This document shows, piece after piece, positions 33,698-43,300 of a stretch of 64,000 nt of DNA (the stretch's first letter is position 1; each line of letters opens with the position of its first letter). The stretch comes from JASHVB01 sp035535035. GTDB lineage: Bacteria; Pseudomonadota; Alphaproteobacteria; Acetobacterales; Acetobacteraceae. The notes under the pieces were generated by a model that saw only the letters and a program-made list of their open reading frames with translations, did no database searches and was not told where the DNA came from. The position numbers and the translations under genes were made by a program. Location of the stretch: assembly GCA_035535035.1 (NCBI GenBank), contig DATLQW010000073.1:1-64000 (forward strand), read 5' to 3'.

Positions 33698-35566
33698 ATG
33701 TCGACTCTCCCTGGCGATTCAACTATTGCGGGCAGACCAGCCAGCCCGCACGCCGGGAGCGCCGTACACTCCCCAAAAGCCGCCGGCCGCGTCGCCGCGC
33801 ACCGGCCGCGCCGCCCCTTGGGCGAAGCGGTGCTGCACGCCCCGCAGACGCTGCGCGCCCTGGTGCGCGCCGACGAAATCTGGCTCGTCGTACTGGCGGC
33901 CTTCGTCGGGTGCGGCGCCGGCTTGCTCGACTGGTCGATGACCGAAACCACCCAGTTCCTCCATCAGGTGCTGTTCGCCATCGGCCATACCCAACGGCTC
34001 AGCGCGATGGTGACGCTGAATCCGTTCCGCACCGTCCTGGTGCCCGCCTTTGGCGGGCTCGTCCTGGGCTTGTTCGGACTGGCCGTCGCCATGTACCGGC
34101 AGCGCCGCGCGGTGGACCCGATCGAGGCCAACGCGCTGTACGGCGGCCGCATGTCGCTCACCGACAGCCTGATCGTCATGGTGCAGACGATCATGTCGAA
34201 CGGCGTCGGCGCCTCCATCGGGCTGGAGGCCGGCTACACCCAGATCGGCTCGGCCGTCGCCTCCCGCATGGGCCGCATGTTCCGGGTGCGCCGCAGCGAC
34301 CTGCGCCTGCTGGTCGGCTGCGGCGCCGCCGGCGCGATCGCCGGCGCCTTCAATGCGCCGCTCACCGGCGCGTTCTACGGCTTCGAACTGGTGATCGGCA
34401 CCTATTCGCTCGCCACTTTCGCGCCGGTCGCGGTCTCCTCCATCGTCGCGGTGTCCGTCGTGCACGCGCTGGGCGGCGGCATCTTCGAGTTGCACGTCCA
34501 GGTGCCCAGCCAGGTCGATCCGCTGGACTACATCCCGATCCTCGCGCTCGGCATGGTCTGTGCGCTGGTCGGGGTGGCCATCATGCGCGGCGTCACGCTC
34601 ACCGAGGAACTGTTCCGCCGCAGCCACGTGCCGGTCTGGCTGCGTCCGGCGATCGGCGGCGTCGCGGTGGGATCGCTGGCGCTGGTCACCCCGGCGGTGC
34701 TGTCCTCCGGCCACGGCGACCTGGGAATCGTCATCCAGGCGCCTTACTCGCTCACCCATGTCGGTCTGCTCGTCGTGCTGAAATCCTGCGCGTCAGCCAT
34801 TTCGATCGGCTCCGGCTTCCGTGGCGGCCTGTTCTTCGCCTCGCTGTTTCTCGGCGCGGTGCTGGGAAAATGCTTCGCCGGCGTGCTCGCCGCGGTCAGC
34901 ACCGCGCACGCCGTCTCGCCGGTGATCTGCGCCCTGGTGGGCATGAGCGGGCTGGCCGTCGCCATCATCGGCGGCCCGCTGACCATGGGCTTCCTCACGC
35001 TGGAAAGCACCGGCAGCCTGCCGCTGACCATCGCCGTGCTCGCCGCCTGCGTGGTTTCGTCCATGACGGTGCGGCGCACCTTCGGCTATTCGTTCGCCAC
35101 CTGGCGCTTCCATCTGCGCGGCGAGGTCATCCGCAGCGCCGTCGATATCGGCTGGATGCGCAATCTGACAGTCGGCCGCATGATGCGCCGCGAGGTGCGC
35201 ACGGTGCGCGCCGGCAACCCGCTGGCCGCCTTCAAGCGCGACTTCCCGCTGGGGGCGACGCAACGCGTGGTGGTACTGGACGATGAGGACCGTTACGCCG
35301 GTATCGTCTTCCCGCCGGAGGCGCACGCCGACGCGGATGACGACCACACGGTGGCCGACATCCTGCACCACGCCGATACGATGCTGCTGCCGCAGATGAC
35401 CATCAAGGAAGCGGTGGCGATGTTCGAGAATTCGGAAAGCGACGCCCTGGCGGTGGTGGACGGGCCGGAAACGAAGCACGTGATCGGGCTGCTGACCGAG
35501 CAATACGCGCTACGCCGCTACAGCGAGGAATTGGACCGCCGGCGCAAGGAGCTGACCGGGGAGTGA
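33698..35566 (+). CDS. CLC-type chloride channel/exchanger with C-terminal regulatory region
   Basis: Inner-membrane CLC protein of 622 aa. The proton/chloride gating Glu177 is present in GASIGLEAGY (the GREGP motif equivalent). Further CLC features are CGAAGAIAGAFNAPLTGAFYGFE and GSGFRGGLFFASLFLG. About residues 490-620 are soluble and contain two CBS-like halves (VGRMMRREVRTVRAGNPLAAF and DTMLLPQMTIKEAVAMFENSESDALAVVD). It may act as a Cl-/H+ antiporter or fluoride/chloride channel. Start 33698 (MSTLPGDSTIAG) has a weak ribosome site; other in-frame ATGs are much later. Confidence 0.92.
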   Translation: MSTLPGDSTIAGRPASPHAGSAVHSPKAAGRVAAHRPRRPLGEAVLHAPQTLRALVRADEIWLVVLAAFVGCGAGLLDWSMTETTQFLHQVLFAIGHTQRLSAMVTLNPFRTVLVPAFGGLVLGLFGLAVAMYRQRRAVDPIEANALYGGRMSLTDSLIVMVQTIMSNGVGASIGLEAGYTQIGSAVASRMGRMFRVRRSDLRLLVGCGAAGAIAGAFNAPLTGAFYGFELVIGTYSLATFAPVAVSSIVAVSVVHALGGGIFELHVQVPSQVDPLDYIPILALGMVCALVGVAIMRGVTLTEELFRRSHVPVWLRPAIGGVAVGSLALVTPAVLSSGHGDLGIVIQAPYSLTHVGLLVVLKSCASAISIGSGFRGGLFFASLFLGAVLGKCFAGVLAAVSTAHAVSPVICALVGMSGLAVAIIGGPLTMGFLTLESTGSLPLTIAVLAACVVSSMTVRRTFGYSFATWRFHLRGEVIRSAVDIGWMRNLTVGRMMRREVRTVRAGNPLAAFKRDFPLGATQRVVVLDDEDRYAGIVFPPEAHADADDDHTVADILHHADTMLLPQMTIKEAVAMFENSESDALAVVDGPETKHVIGLLTEQYALRRYSEELDRRRKELTGE

Positions 35567-35661
35567 TGGGCAGGGCAACAGGCACGGCGCGGTATCCGTT
35601 GTGTCGCGCGGCGATCCGGACGGCCGCTGCCTGGCCCTGATGCACCATGTCCCATGAAGCG

Positions 35662-38600
35662 TCAGGCGGCGGCAGCCAGGAACTTCTCGCCGAACAGCGG
35701 ATACCGCGCCGTGCATCCCATATGAAGCACCAGTTCCATCGGTCCGCCGAAGCCCTCGAACAGCGCCATCGGCAGTCCGGCATCGCCATCGGTCCAGCGC
35801 AGGCCGTTATCCGGTTCGAAAGCGTGAAACCCGTCAGCCAACGCTGGGTCCGCCGCCTCTATGAGACGAAACCGGGCCCCCTGGCGCAGCGCGATGCGCC
35901 GCATTGCCACGCCGAGGACTCGTGGATCGCGCGCCAGGCCCAACTCTGCCGGTGCACCGGCGCGCGACACCACACGCACGCAACGCCGCTCGGCCGGCAA
36001 GCGGAAAATATGTGCCGCGCCATGGCGGGACGCCGCGTCCACGCGCTCGCCGCCCACCAGCACATGCAAGTCCGGGTCCTCGGTCAGCGTGACGCCGGGA
36101 CGTGGTCCGGCGCGGTCCAGCGGACGCCGCCAGATGGCATCCAGCTTCGGCCCGCCGGTCAGCACCGGCGCGCAGGGCTCCTGCGGCGGCAGCTCCCAGC
36201 CGCTGTTCGCATTCTGAAACAGCCAGCGATTGCCGTCGTCGCGATAGGTTTCCGCCGGCGCGCCGTTGGCCAGCAGCACGTCGTGCGTCGCAAGCTCGAT
36301 GTGGTAGATGGTTACTTCCTGCGCGCGGTCGTCCCACTCGATCGAGCGGTGATTGACCAGGAATTCGACCGGGATCAGCACGTCGTCGATGTAGAGCGCA
36401 TGCCCCTTGGTCACGTGCAGGTCGTGATGCGGCACGTTGCCGGCCAGCGCGCCGCGGCGCACGATCACCGGTGTCGCGGCGGTGCGCCGGCCGCGCGTTG
36501 ACAGCACGCGCCCGGCGCCGATCCAGGCGATGCGCCTCGCCGTGCCGCGCAGCGTCTGCACCGCGTCACCGGCCAAAAGCCGCTCCACCGGTACTTCGCC
36601 CGCCGGCGTCGCAATCAAAGTGCCTTTGACGAAGCATGCGACCACCAGGGCATCGGTTCCCTGGGTGGTGATTTGGAGACCGGGCGGCAGCGCGCCGAAA
36701 TTGAACGTCCAGCTTCCCTGGGAACCGGCAACCGTCGCCGCGTCGCCTGAATAGGTGACCTTTGCGCCGGCGCCGATGCCGGCGATGCGCAGTGTGTCGT
36801 TCCCCGAGAACTGCACCAGGCTGGCAGTCCCGGACATCGTGCCGAGGATTGCCGTGCCCGTCGTGCCGAGAAACCGGAGAGTCACGTCGCCCGGTTGGTC
36901 CAGGTCGAAGGTGGCACCGGCGGCGATGTCGTAGAGTCCGTCCCCGGCCGCCTGGCCGGTGATGGTCAGAGTGCCGCTCTGCGCGACAAGGTCGCCACGA
37001 TTGATGACCGAGGCCGCAATCTCGCCGCTGCCGCCTGATGTCACGCCGGCATCGACGACAAGCTGTCCGGTGACGGCCATATTGGCGGTGCCGATCTCGG
37101 CGCTGCTGGTGCCGTCAATCGTCAATGTGCCGCCGGCATACAACGCCAGGGTGCCCGCAGTCAGTGCGCCACCCGACGCGAGCGTCACCGCGCCCGTGCC
37201 TCCGGCCGCCGCGGCACCGCCGATGACAAGCTGGCCACTGACGGCAAGGTCGCTGCCGCTTCCGTCCACCCCCACCGTCCCGCTGGCGGACTTGTTGACC
37301 GCAACATCCATGTTGCCGCCGACGGTGAACGTGCCGCCGATGTCCAGCGTGCCGCCACCGGAATAACCGATCTCCGCGGCGCCGGTCACGTGGACAACCG
37401 TCGTCGTGCCGGTCAGTGTCGCCGTGCCCACCGAGCCGGATTGCTCGCCGAGCAGGAACGCCGCCTGCGTGCCCGTGCTGCCGGCAAGCAGCTCCGCGCC
37501 GTCATGCACCGTGAGCGCGCCGAAACCCGCGGCGGCGATCAGGACGCCGTTGCTGCCGGCATCGAGGACGGTCGCCGCACCGCCGACATCGGCGCTTGCA
37601 TGGCCCGCGACATTCTCGTCGACGTAGAGGAACGGGACCGTCGCGGCGAGCGTGGCCGTTGCCTCCAGCGTCGCGCCGTCGGCGACCTGTAGCTCGGCGG
37701 TGCCGCCGCTGCCGGCTCCGACCGTGATTTGGCCACTGCTCAGCCATTGGGCCGCATCGAGCAGAACGGTGCCGGTGCCGGCAACCTTGGAAGATGACAG
37801 CGCCGCGAGCGCGGCGCCTTCCGAGGTCAGGGTTGCGCCGCTCTCGATGTCGAACGTTCCGGTGCCGCCGACGCCAACGTCCAATCCGCCGGTGACCGTC
37901 AGCGTGCCGCCATGTTGGAGGGTCAGTTGCCCGGTACCGCCTTCCCCGATGCCGAGCCCGCCGGTGCCGATGGTGGCGGTGGTGAGGGCTCCCGTCACGT
38001 CCACCGTCCCGGTGCCGCCCTCCGCGATGAACAGGCCGCCGGCGACAAGCGTGGCGCCGCCCTCGACCGTCAGGCTGCCGGTGCCGCCCGCGCCGATCTC
38101 GATCTGGTTGGCGCCGGCGTTCAGCTCGCTCCCGGCATCCGTGATATCGACCGTTCCGGTGCTGCCGGCGCCGCCGGCCGCGAGAATCGGATGCGACAGG
38201 GACGCGGACGTGGACAGCAGGCCGCCGCCTTGCACAGTGAGCGTCCCGTTGGACTGCAAGCCGACCTGCACCTGATTCTGGTCGGTCAGGGTCGCGGCGT
38301 TGATGTCGATCGCCGCGCCGCCGGCCCCGGCGGTCGCCCCGATCGCGACGATCCCGGAGACGCTCGCCGTGGCGCCCCCGGACAGATTGAGCGTGCCGCT
38401 CGCCCCCGCCGCGCCGGCGAGATCGATTGTGGCGGCCGACAGGCTGGCGCCGCTGTTTGCCGACAGCGAGGCCGCGCCACTGTAGCCGATGCCGATGCCG
38501 GCGGCGACCGTGATGGTTCCGCCATTCGCAAGCAGTACACTGTCAACAACTAGGCCCAGCGTCGTGGCGCCGGTGGCGTGCGAGATCAGCTCCGCGCCGG

Positions 38601-38928
38601 ACCCGATGGTAAAGGTTCCGGCCGCGATATCGATGTAACTCGCGCCGTTTTGCGTCCAGGTGCCGGTCAGGAACGCGCTGGCGCCGACCTTGAAGAACGT
38701 CGCCGTGGTATCGCCCGAGAACGTATAAGGCCCGGCGCCGCTGTCGATCACCCATTCGGTGACGGTGACAGTGCCGGCGATGGTGCCGCCAAGGCCGGCG
38801 AACTCGCCCTCGTCCGCCGCGCCGGGAGGGGTGCTGCCGGCCATCCCGTTGACATACGGCGACCAGTTCGCGGCAACGCCGACATCGCCGCCGGCGGCAG
38901 CGATCCATTTGTAATCAAGACCTGCCAC
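35662..38928 (-). CDS. Large beta-repeat protein with C-terminal Hint domain
   Basis: 1088-aa protein of surface-adhesin type. Residues about 40-760 are a Gly/Ala/Thr/Ser-rich string of short repeats (G-x-L-T-V-x-G-G-A-T-L style) expected to form a beta-solenoid. From Cys765 (ACFVKGTLIATPAGEVPVERLLAGDAVQTL) a Hint (Hedgehog/intein) fold begins, with the late KGHALYIDD His, then a roughly 200-residue tail. Cys765 codes at 36636-36634. Hint domains cleave their N-terminal partner autocatalytically. Start is GTG at 38928 behind CGGAG, giving MAGLDYKWIAAAGGD; no signal peptide is seen. An AT-rich stretch lies upstream. Confidence 0.85.
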   Translation of the reverse strand: MAGLDYKWIAAAGGDVGVAANWSPYVNGMAGSTPPGAADEGEFAGLGGTIAGTVTVTEWVIDSGAGPYTFSGDTTATFFKVGASAFLTGTWTQNGASYIDIAAGTFTIGSGAELISHATGATTLGLVVDSVLLANGGTITVAAGIGIGYSGAASLSANSGASLSAATIDLAGAAGASGTLNLSGGATASVSGIVAIGATAGAGGAAIDINAATLTDQNQVQVGLQSNGTLTVQGGGLLSTSASLSHPILAAGGAGSTGTVDITDAGSELNAGANQIEIGAGGTGSLTVEGGATLVAGGLFIAEGGTGTVDVTGALTTATIGTGGLGIGEGGTGQLTLQHGGTLTVTGGLDVGVGGTGTFDIESGATLTSEGAALAALSSSKVAGTGTVLLDAAQWLSSGQITVGAGSGGTAELQVADGATLEATATLAATVPFLYVDENVAGHASADVGGAATVLDAGSNGVLIAAAGFGALTVHDGAELLAGSTGTQAAFLLGEQSGSVGTATLTGTTTVVHVTGAAEIGYSGGGTLDIGGTFTVGGNMDVAVNKSASGTVGVDGSGSDLAVSGQLVIGGAAAAGGTGAVTLASGGALTAGTLALYAGGTLTIDGTSSAEIGTANMAVTGQLVVDAGVTSGGSGEIAASVINRGDLVAQSGTLTITGQAAGDGLYDIAAGATFDLDQPGDVTLRFLGTTGTAILGTMSGTASLVQFSGNDTLRIAGIGAGAKVTYSGDAATVAGSQGSWTFNFGALPPGLQITTQGTDALVVACFVKGTLIATPAGEVPVERLLAGDAVQTLRGTARRIAWIGAGRVLSTRGRRTAATPVIVRRGALAGNVPHHDLHVTKGHALYIDDVLIPVEFLVNHRSIEWDDRAQEVTIYHIELATHDVLLANGAPAETYRDDGNRWLFQNANSGWELPPQEPCAPVLTGGPKLDAIWRRPLDRAGPRPGVTLTEDPDLHVLVGGERVDAASRHGAAHIFRLPAERRCVRVVSRAGAPAELGLARDPRVLGVAMRRIALRQGARFRLIEAADPALADGFHAFEPDNGLRWTDGDAGLPMALFEGFGGPMELVLHMGCTARYPLFGEKFLAAAA

Positions 38929-38940
38929 GTCGGTACTCCG

Positions 38941-39000
38941 TACCAAAAGTGCGACGATCTGCACATTGGCAAGCGATGTATATAAAGTGACATAAAAATT
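38941..39000 (-). promoter_or_regulatory. AT-rich leader upstream of the Hint protein gene
   Basis: This 60-base stretch (TATATAAAGTGACATAAAAA on the plus strand) is markedly richer in A/T than anything around it. It could hold the promoter for the minus-strand Hint gene, or for both divergent genes. I cannot fit a convincing -35/-10 pair, so only position and composition support it. Confidence 0.3.
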
Positions 39001-39099
39001 GCGATTCGGCGCGGATGGGTCACGGCCTCCGCCAGCTGCCGAGGGCGCGGCGCCGCACCCGTTGCCGCCGCCACGCCCCACTCGCTACCCTGCCGCGCG

Positions 39100-40377
39100 A
39101 TGAACTCCTTCCGATTCCTTCACGCCGCCGACCTGCACATCGACAGCCCGCTACGCGGCCTCGAAGCGGACCCCGACGCCCCGGCCGACCGCATCCGCAC
39201 CGCCACGCGCGCCGCCTACACCAACCTGGTCGATCTCGCGCTGCACGAACAGGTCGCGTTCGTGCTGATCGCCGGCGACCTGTTCGACGGCGAGTGGCAG
39301 GACTGGCGCACCGGCCAGTTCTTCGCGCAGGAGACCGCGCGCCTCACCCGCGCCGGTATTCGCGTGTTCTGCATCCGCGGCAACCACGACGCCGCCAGCG
39401 TCGTCACCGGCCGCCTCGTGCTGCCCGACGGCGCCCGCATGCTGCGCACCGACCAGCCCGAATCGATCCGCCTCGCCGAGCTCAATGTCGTCATTCACGG
39501 CCAGAGCTTCGCGTCGCGCAATGTCCCCGACGATTTCGTGTCCGGCTACCCGTCGCCAGTGGCAGGGCTCCTCAACATCGGCGTGCTGCACACATCCGCC
39601 GCGCCGGGGGACCGCGGGCCGCACCCCAAATACGCGCCGTGCACGGTTGGGCAACTCGTTGGACACGGCTACAACTACTGGGCCCTGGGTCACGTGCACG
39701 CGCGGGAGGTGCTGGCCGACTCGCCGTGCTGGATCGTATTCCCGGGCAATATACAGGGACGCGATATCGGCGAAACCGGACCGAAAGGCGCCACGCTCGT
39801 CACCGTGCAGGACGGCCAGATCGTGGACGTGGCCCATCGCGATCTCGACGTCGTCCGCTGGGCGCTGCTGCCGGTCGATCTCGCCTCCGCCGTCACCGAG
39901 GACGACGCCCTCGCCGCGGTCCGCGCCGACCTCGACACCGCGCTCGACGCCGCCGGCGACCGGCTGCTCGCCGTCCGCATCGTGCTGCAAGGCGCCACCG
40001 CCGCGCATCCCGCCCTGGTGCGCGACCTCGGCGCCACCCGTGACAAGCTGCACGCCGAGGCGGCCGGTTGTGCCGGTGCCGGGACGATCTGGCTGGAAAG
40101 CGTGGAGGTTCGCACCCGCCCGGCACTCGACCTCGCGGCGATGCGCGCACGCTCCGATGCCGTCGGATTGCTGGTGCGCGAACTCGACAACGCCACCTCC
40201 GCCCATTTCGCCGCGGAAGTACAGACCTACTGCGCCACTCTGCTCAATCGCGCCCGCCTGCTGCGCGAGACGCTCGGCGACGATCATCCCGCCGTGCAGG
40301 CAGCCGGCGGAAGCCTCTCCCCAGACCTGCTGGAAAGCGCCCGCAACCTGCTGCTCGCGCGTCTGGCGGAAGGCTGA
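39100..40377 (+). CDS. SbcD/YhaO-like DNA repair exonuclease (metallophosphoesterase)
   Basis: 425-aa calcineurin-like phosphoesterase. The metal-ligand series is complete: HAADLHIDSPL, AGDLFDG, RGNHDA, VLHTS and GHVHA. This gives the nuclease domain (about 1-230). The rest resembles the SbcD/YhaO C-terminal ATPase-binding region. The ATG at 39100 begins MNSFRFLHAADLHID. Only four bases separate its stop from the SbcC-like gene, so the products presumably form an SMC-like nuclease-ATPase complex acting on DNA ends or hairpins. Confidence 0.92.
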   Translation: MNSFRFLHAADLHIDSPLRGLEADPDAPADRIRTATRAAYTNLVDLALHEQVAFVLIAGDLFDGEWQDWRTGQFFAQETARLTRAGIRVFCIRGNHDAASVVTGRLVLPDGARMLRTDQPESIRLAELNVVIHGQSFASRNVPDDFVSGYPSPVAGLLNIGVLHTSAAPGDRGPHPKYAPCTVGQLVGHGYNYWALGHVHAREVLADSPCWIVFPGNIQGRDIGETGPKGATLVTVQDGQIVDVAHRDLDVVRWALLPVDLASAVTEDDALAAVRADLDTALDAAGDRLLAVRIVLQGATAAHPALVRDLGATRDKLHAEAAGCAGAGTIWLESVEVRTRPALDLAAMRARSDAVGLLVRELDNATSAHFAAEVQTYCATLLNRARLLRETLGDDHPAVQAAGGSLSPDLLESARNLLLARLAEG

Positions 40378-40381
40378 CCGC

Positions 40382-43300
40382 ATGCGCCTGCTGTCGCTGA
40401 CACTTGAAAACTACGGCATCTTCCAGGCGCAGCGCATCGCGTTCGATCCGGCGCCAGGCCGCATCAACCTGCTGATCGCCCCCAACGGCGCCGGCAAATC
40501 CATCCTGCGCAACGCCTTCTGCGATCTGCTGTTCGGCATCCACGGCCAGACCCCGATGGGGTTCCGTTACGGCTACGGCCGCATGCGCCTGATGGCCGAG
40601 GCCCTGGGGCCCGACGGCAAGCCCCTGGTGTTCGGCCGGCGCAAGGGGCAAGGCAACACGCTGATCGGCGCCGACGGCGCCACGCTCGATCCCGGCGCGC
40701 TTGCCGCCGTGCTCGGCCACACCGACCGGACTCTCGTCGAACGGCTGTTCGCGCTGGATACCGAACGACTGCGCGAGGGCGGCAAGGAATTGCTCGCGTC
40801 CAATGGTTCGGTCGCCGATGCATTGCTCTCGGCGGCAGGCGGATTGCGGCGGGCCCGGCAGGTGCATCAATCGCTGGAGCGAGCGCGCGACGCCCTGGCG
40901 CCACTGCGCAGGTCCCAGGGGCGCCCCTTCTACCAACAGTTCGACCGCATGCTCGAGGCCAGGCAGCGCCTGTCCGCCACGCTGCTGAAACCCGACATGC
41001 GCGAGAAGCAGGACGTCGAACTCAGGCACCTGGAGACCGAACAGGAGCGCTGCAACAAGCTGGCCCACGCGGCGTCGCAGCGCATTGCGCGGCTCGAACG
41101 GATCCGCCGTGTCGTCGGTGTGCTGGCCGAACACGATGCCGCGGTCGCCTGGCTCGACGCGCATCCGGACGCGCCGGACCTGCCGGCCAATGCCGGGGAG
41201 CGCTTGGCGAAAGCCCAGGACGAGATGCTGCGCGCGGAACAGTTCTTGGAGCGCGAGCGCCGCAACCGCGAACCGATCGCGGAGCAACTCGCCCGCATCC
41301 GGTTCGACGCGGCACTTATCGCGCAGGGCGAGGCGATAGATCAGCTCATCGATCGGGCGGGGGCGGCGCGGCAGGCGGTGTTGGATGTTCCGAAGCGCGA
41401 GGCCGAACTTGCACTGACGGCGGACCGCATCACCGGAATTCTGCGGCAGCTCGGTTCGGCGCTGCCGGTGGAACGGGCCGGCGAGGCGGTTCCTCCGCGG
41501 GCGGCGGTGCTGCACGCGCGCCGCCTGGCCACCGAGCATGCGAAGCTGCGCGCGGCACTGGCGCAACTGCCGGCGGAACTGGCGCAGGCCGACAAGGACG
41601 TGGCGGCGACCGAGGCCGCGCTGGCAGAGCTCCCCCCGGCGCTCGACACACGCGGCCTGACGCGGCTGCTGCGGGAGATCCATGGCGCCGGCGATCCGGA
41701 CCAGCGCGCGCGGGAGTTGCAGCGGATTCTGGCCGACCGGCGCGCGAAGCTGGCCGACGCCGTGTCGCGCGTGCGCGGCTGGAGCCAGGGGCCGGCCGCG
41801 CTCGTTGCGCTGCCGGTTATGCCGGCCGAAACCTATGAGCGGCTGCATGCCGCGTTCACCGCGGCAGAGGCGGCCCGGGCGACCAGCGCGAAGGAGGTTG
41901 CCGACCTGCGCAACGCGGCCGGCGCCGACCGGCAACGGCTGCACGACATTGCCGGCGGCCAGCCGATTCCCGACGAAGCAGCGATCGCGGCGGCGCGCGA
42001 ACACCGCGACATCGGCTGGCGGCTGATCTACCGCCGCGCGTTCACCGCCGATCCGCCTGACGCAGCGGCGGAAAGCGGCTGGGCGGGCGAGCGGTCTCTG
42101 CCGATGGCCTATGAGCGCGCTGTGGCGGCGGCCGACGATCTCGCCGATCGCCGCAATCGGGAAGGCGAGCGATTGGCGCAGGCCGCCGAACTGACCCGCC
42201 GCATCGCCGCGGCGGACCCGCGGATCGCCACGGCCGAAACAACACAGGCAGCGATCGCCCGGCGGCATGATGCGGCGCGTGACGAGTGGCAGGACGTTTG
42301 CGCGGCGCTCGCTTTGCCCGGGGAGGCGTCCATCGCCGAACTGCGCGCACTGCTGACAGGCCGCGATCGGGTGATCGACGCCGATGGCGAGGTTGCCGCC
42401 ATGTCGCGCGAGCAAGCTGCGCTGGCGCAGCGACATGCCTCGTGGGCGGCCCGGCTGGCCGGCGAACTTGAACGCCCGGCGGAACGTGCCGCGCAAGACC
42501 TGCCGGCATTGCTGGCGCTCGCCGATGAACGGATCGAGGTGAACAAGCGCGCCGAGGACTCGCGGACCCGCTTGCACGAACGGCTCGCAGCGCAGCGCAA
42601 CGGCCGGGACGACAGGGCGGTCCGGTTGCGCGCCGCCGAATCCGATCTCGCGGCGGTGATGCTCGAATGGGCCCAGGTGCGGCAATCGCTGCAGCGCCCC
42701 GATACCGAAGACCCCTCCACCACCATCGAATTGCTGGAGCTGCACAACGATCTCGACAACGAGCAACAATCCGGCGCCAGGCTGCGGCATCGGCTGCGCG
42801 AGATGCACGCTGAGATCGCCGTGTTCCGCGGCGCGGCGGTGGACCTTGCCGCGCGCCTCGCGCCCGACCTGGCGGCGGACGACGCCTTCGCTGCGGTGCA
42901 GGCGCTGCGCCAGCGGCTGAACGACCACCGTGTACTCGCCAAACAGCACGAGACCCTCGCGGGCGCGCTGAAACGTGCCGACACCGCACTGGCACGCCAG
43001 CAGAAGCAGCGCGACGATTGCCGCATCGAACTCGGGACCGTGCTGGCGCTGATCGGCGGCGAGTCGGCCGAAGCGGCGCAGGCCCGCGTGGCGCTGGCGA
43101 CTGAGCATGCCCGGATGGCGGAGGCGGTGCGCCGCGGCGAACGCGACCTGCACGAAAAGGGCGACGGTCATAGCCTGGCGCAGTTGCGCAACGAGGTTGC
43201 GTCGATACCGGTGGACGACATTCCCGGCGCGATCGAACTGGCCCAGGGCGAGCGCGACGCGGCGAACCGCGACGCGCAGGCGCTGGCGGCGCGCGTCGCC

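Noticed and set aside
23818..35566. A single sugar-acid catabolic island from udh to denD
   Set aside because: The genes involved are on both strands and separated by unrelated copper, ACP-FkbH and CLC genes; a common island is not supported.
35662..38928. Repeats in the Hint protein gene considered as CRISPR-like or satellite DNA
   Set aside because: The repeats are degenerate protein-level motifs in one long reading frame, with no fixed spacer/repeat length.
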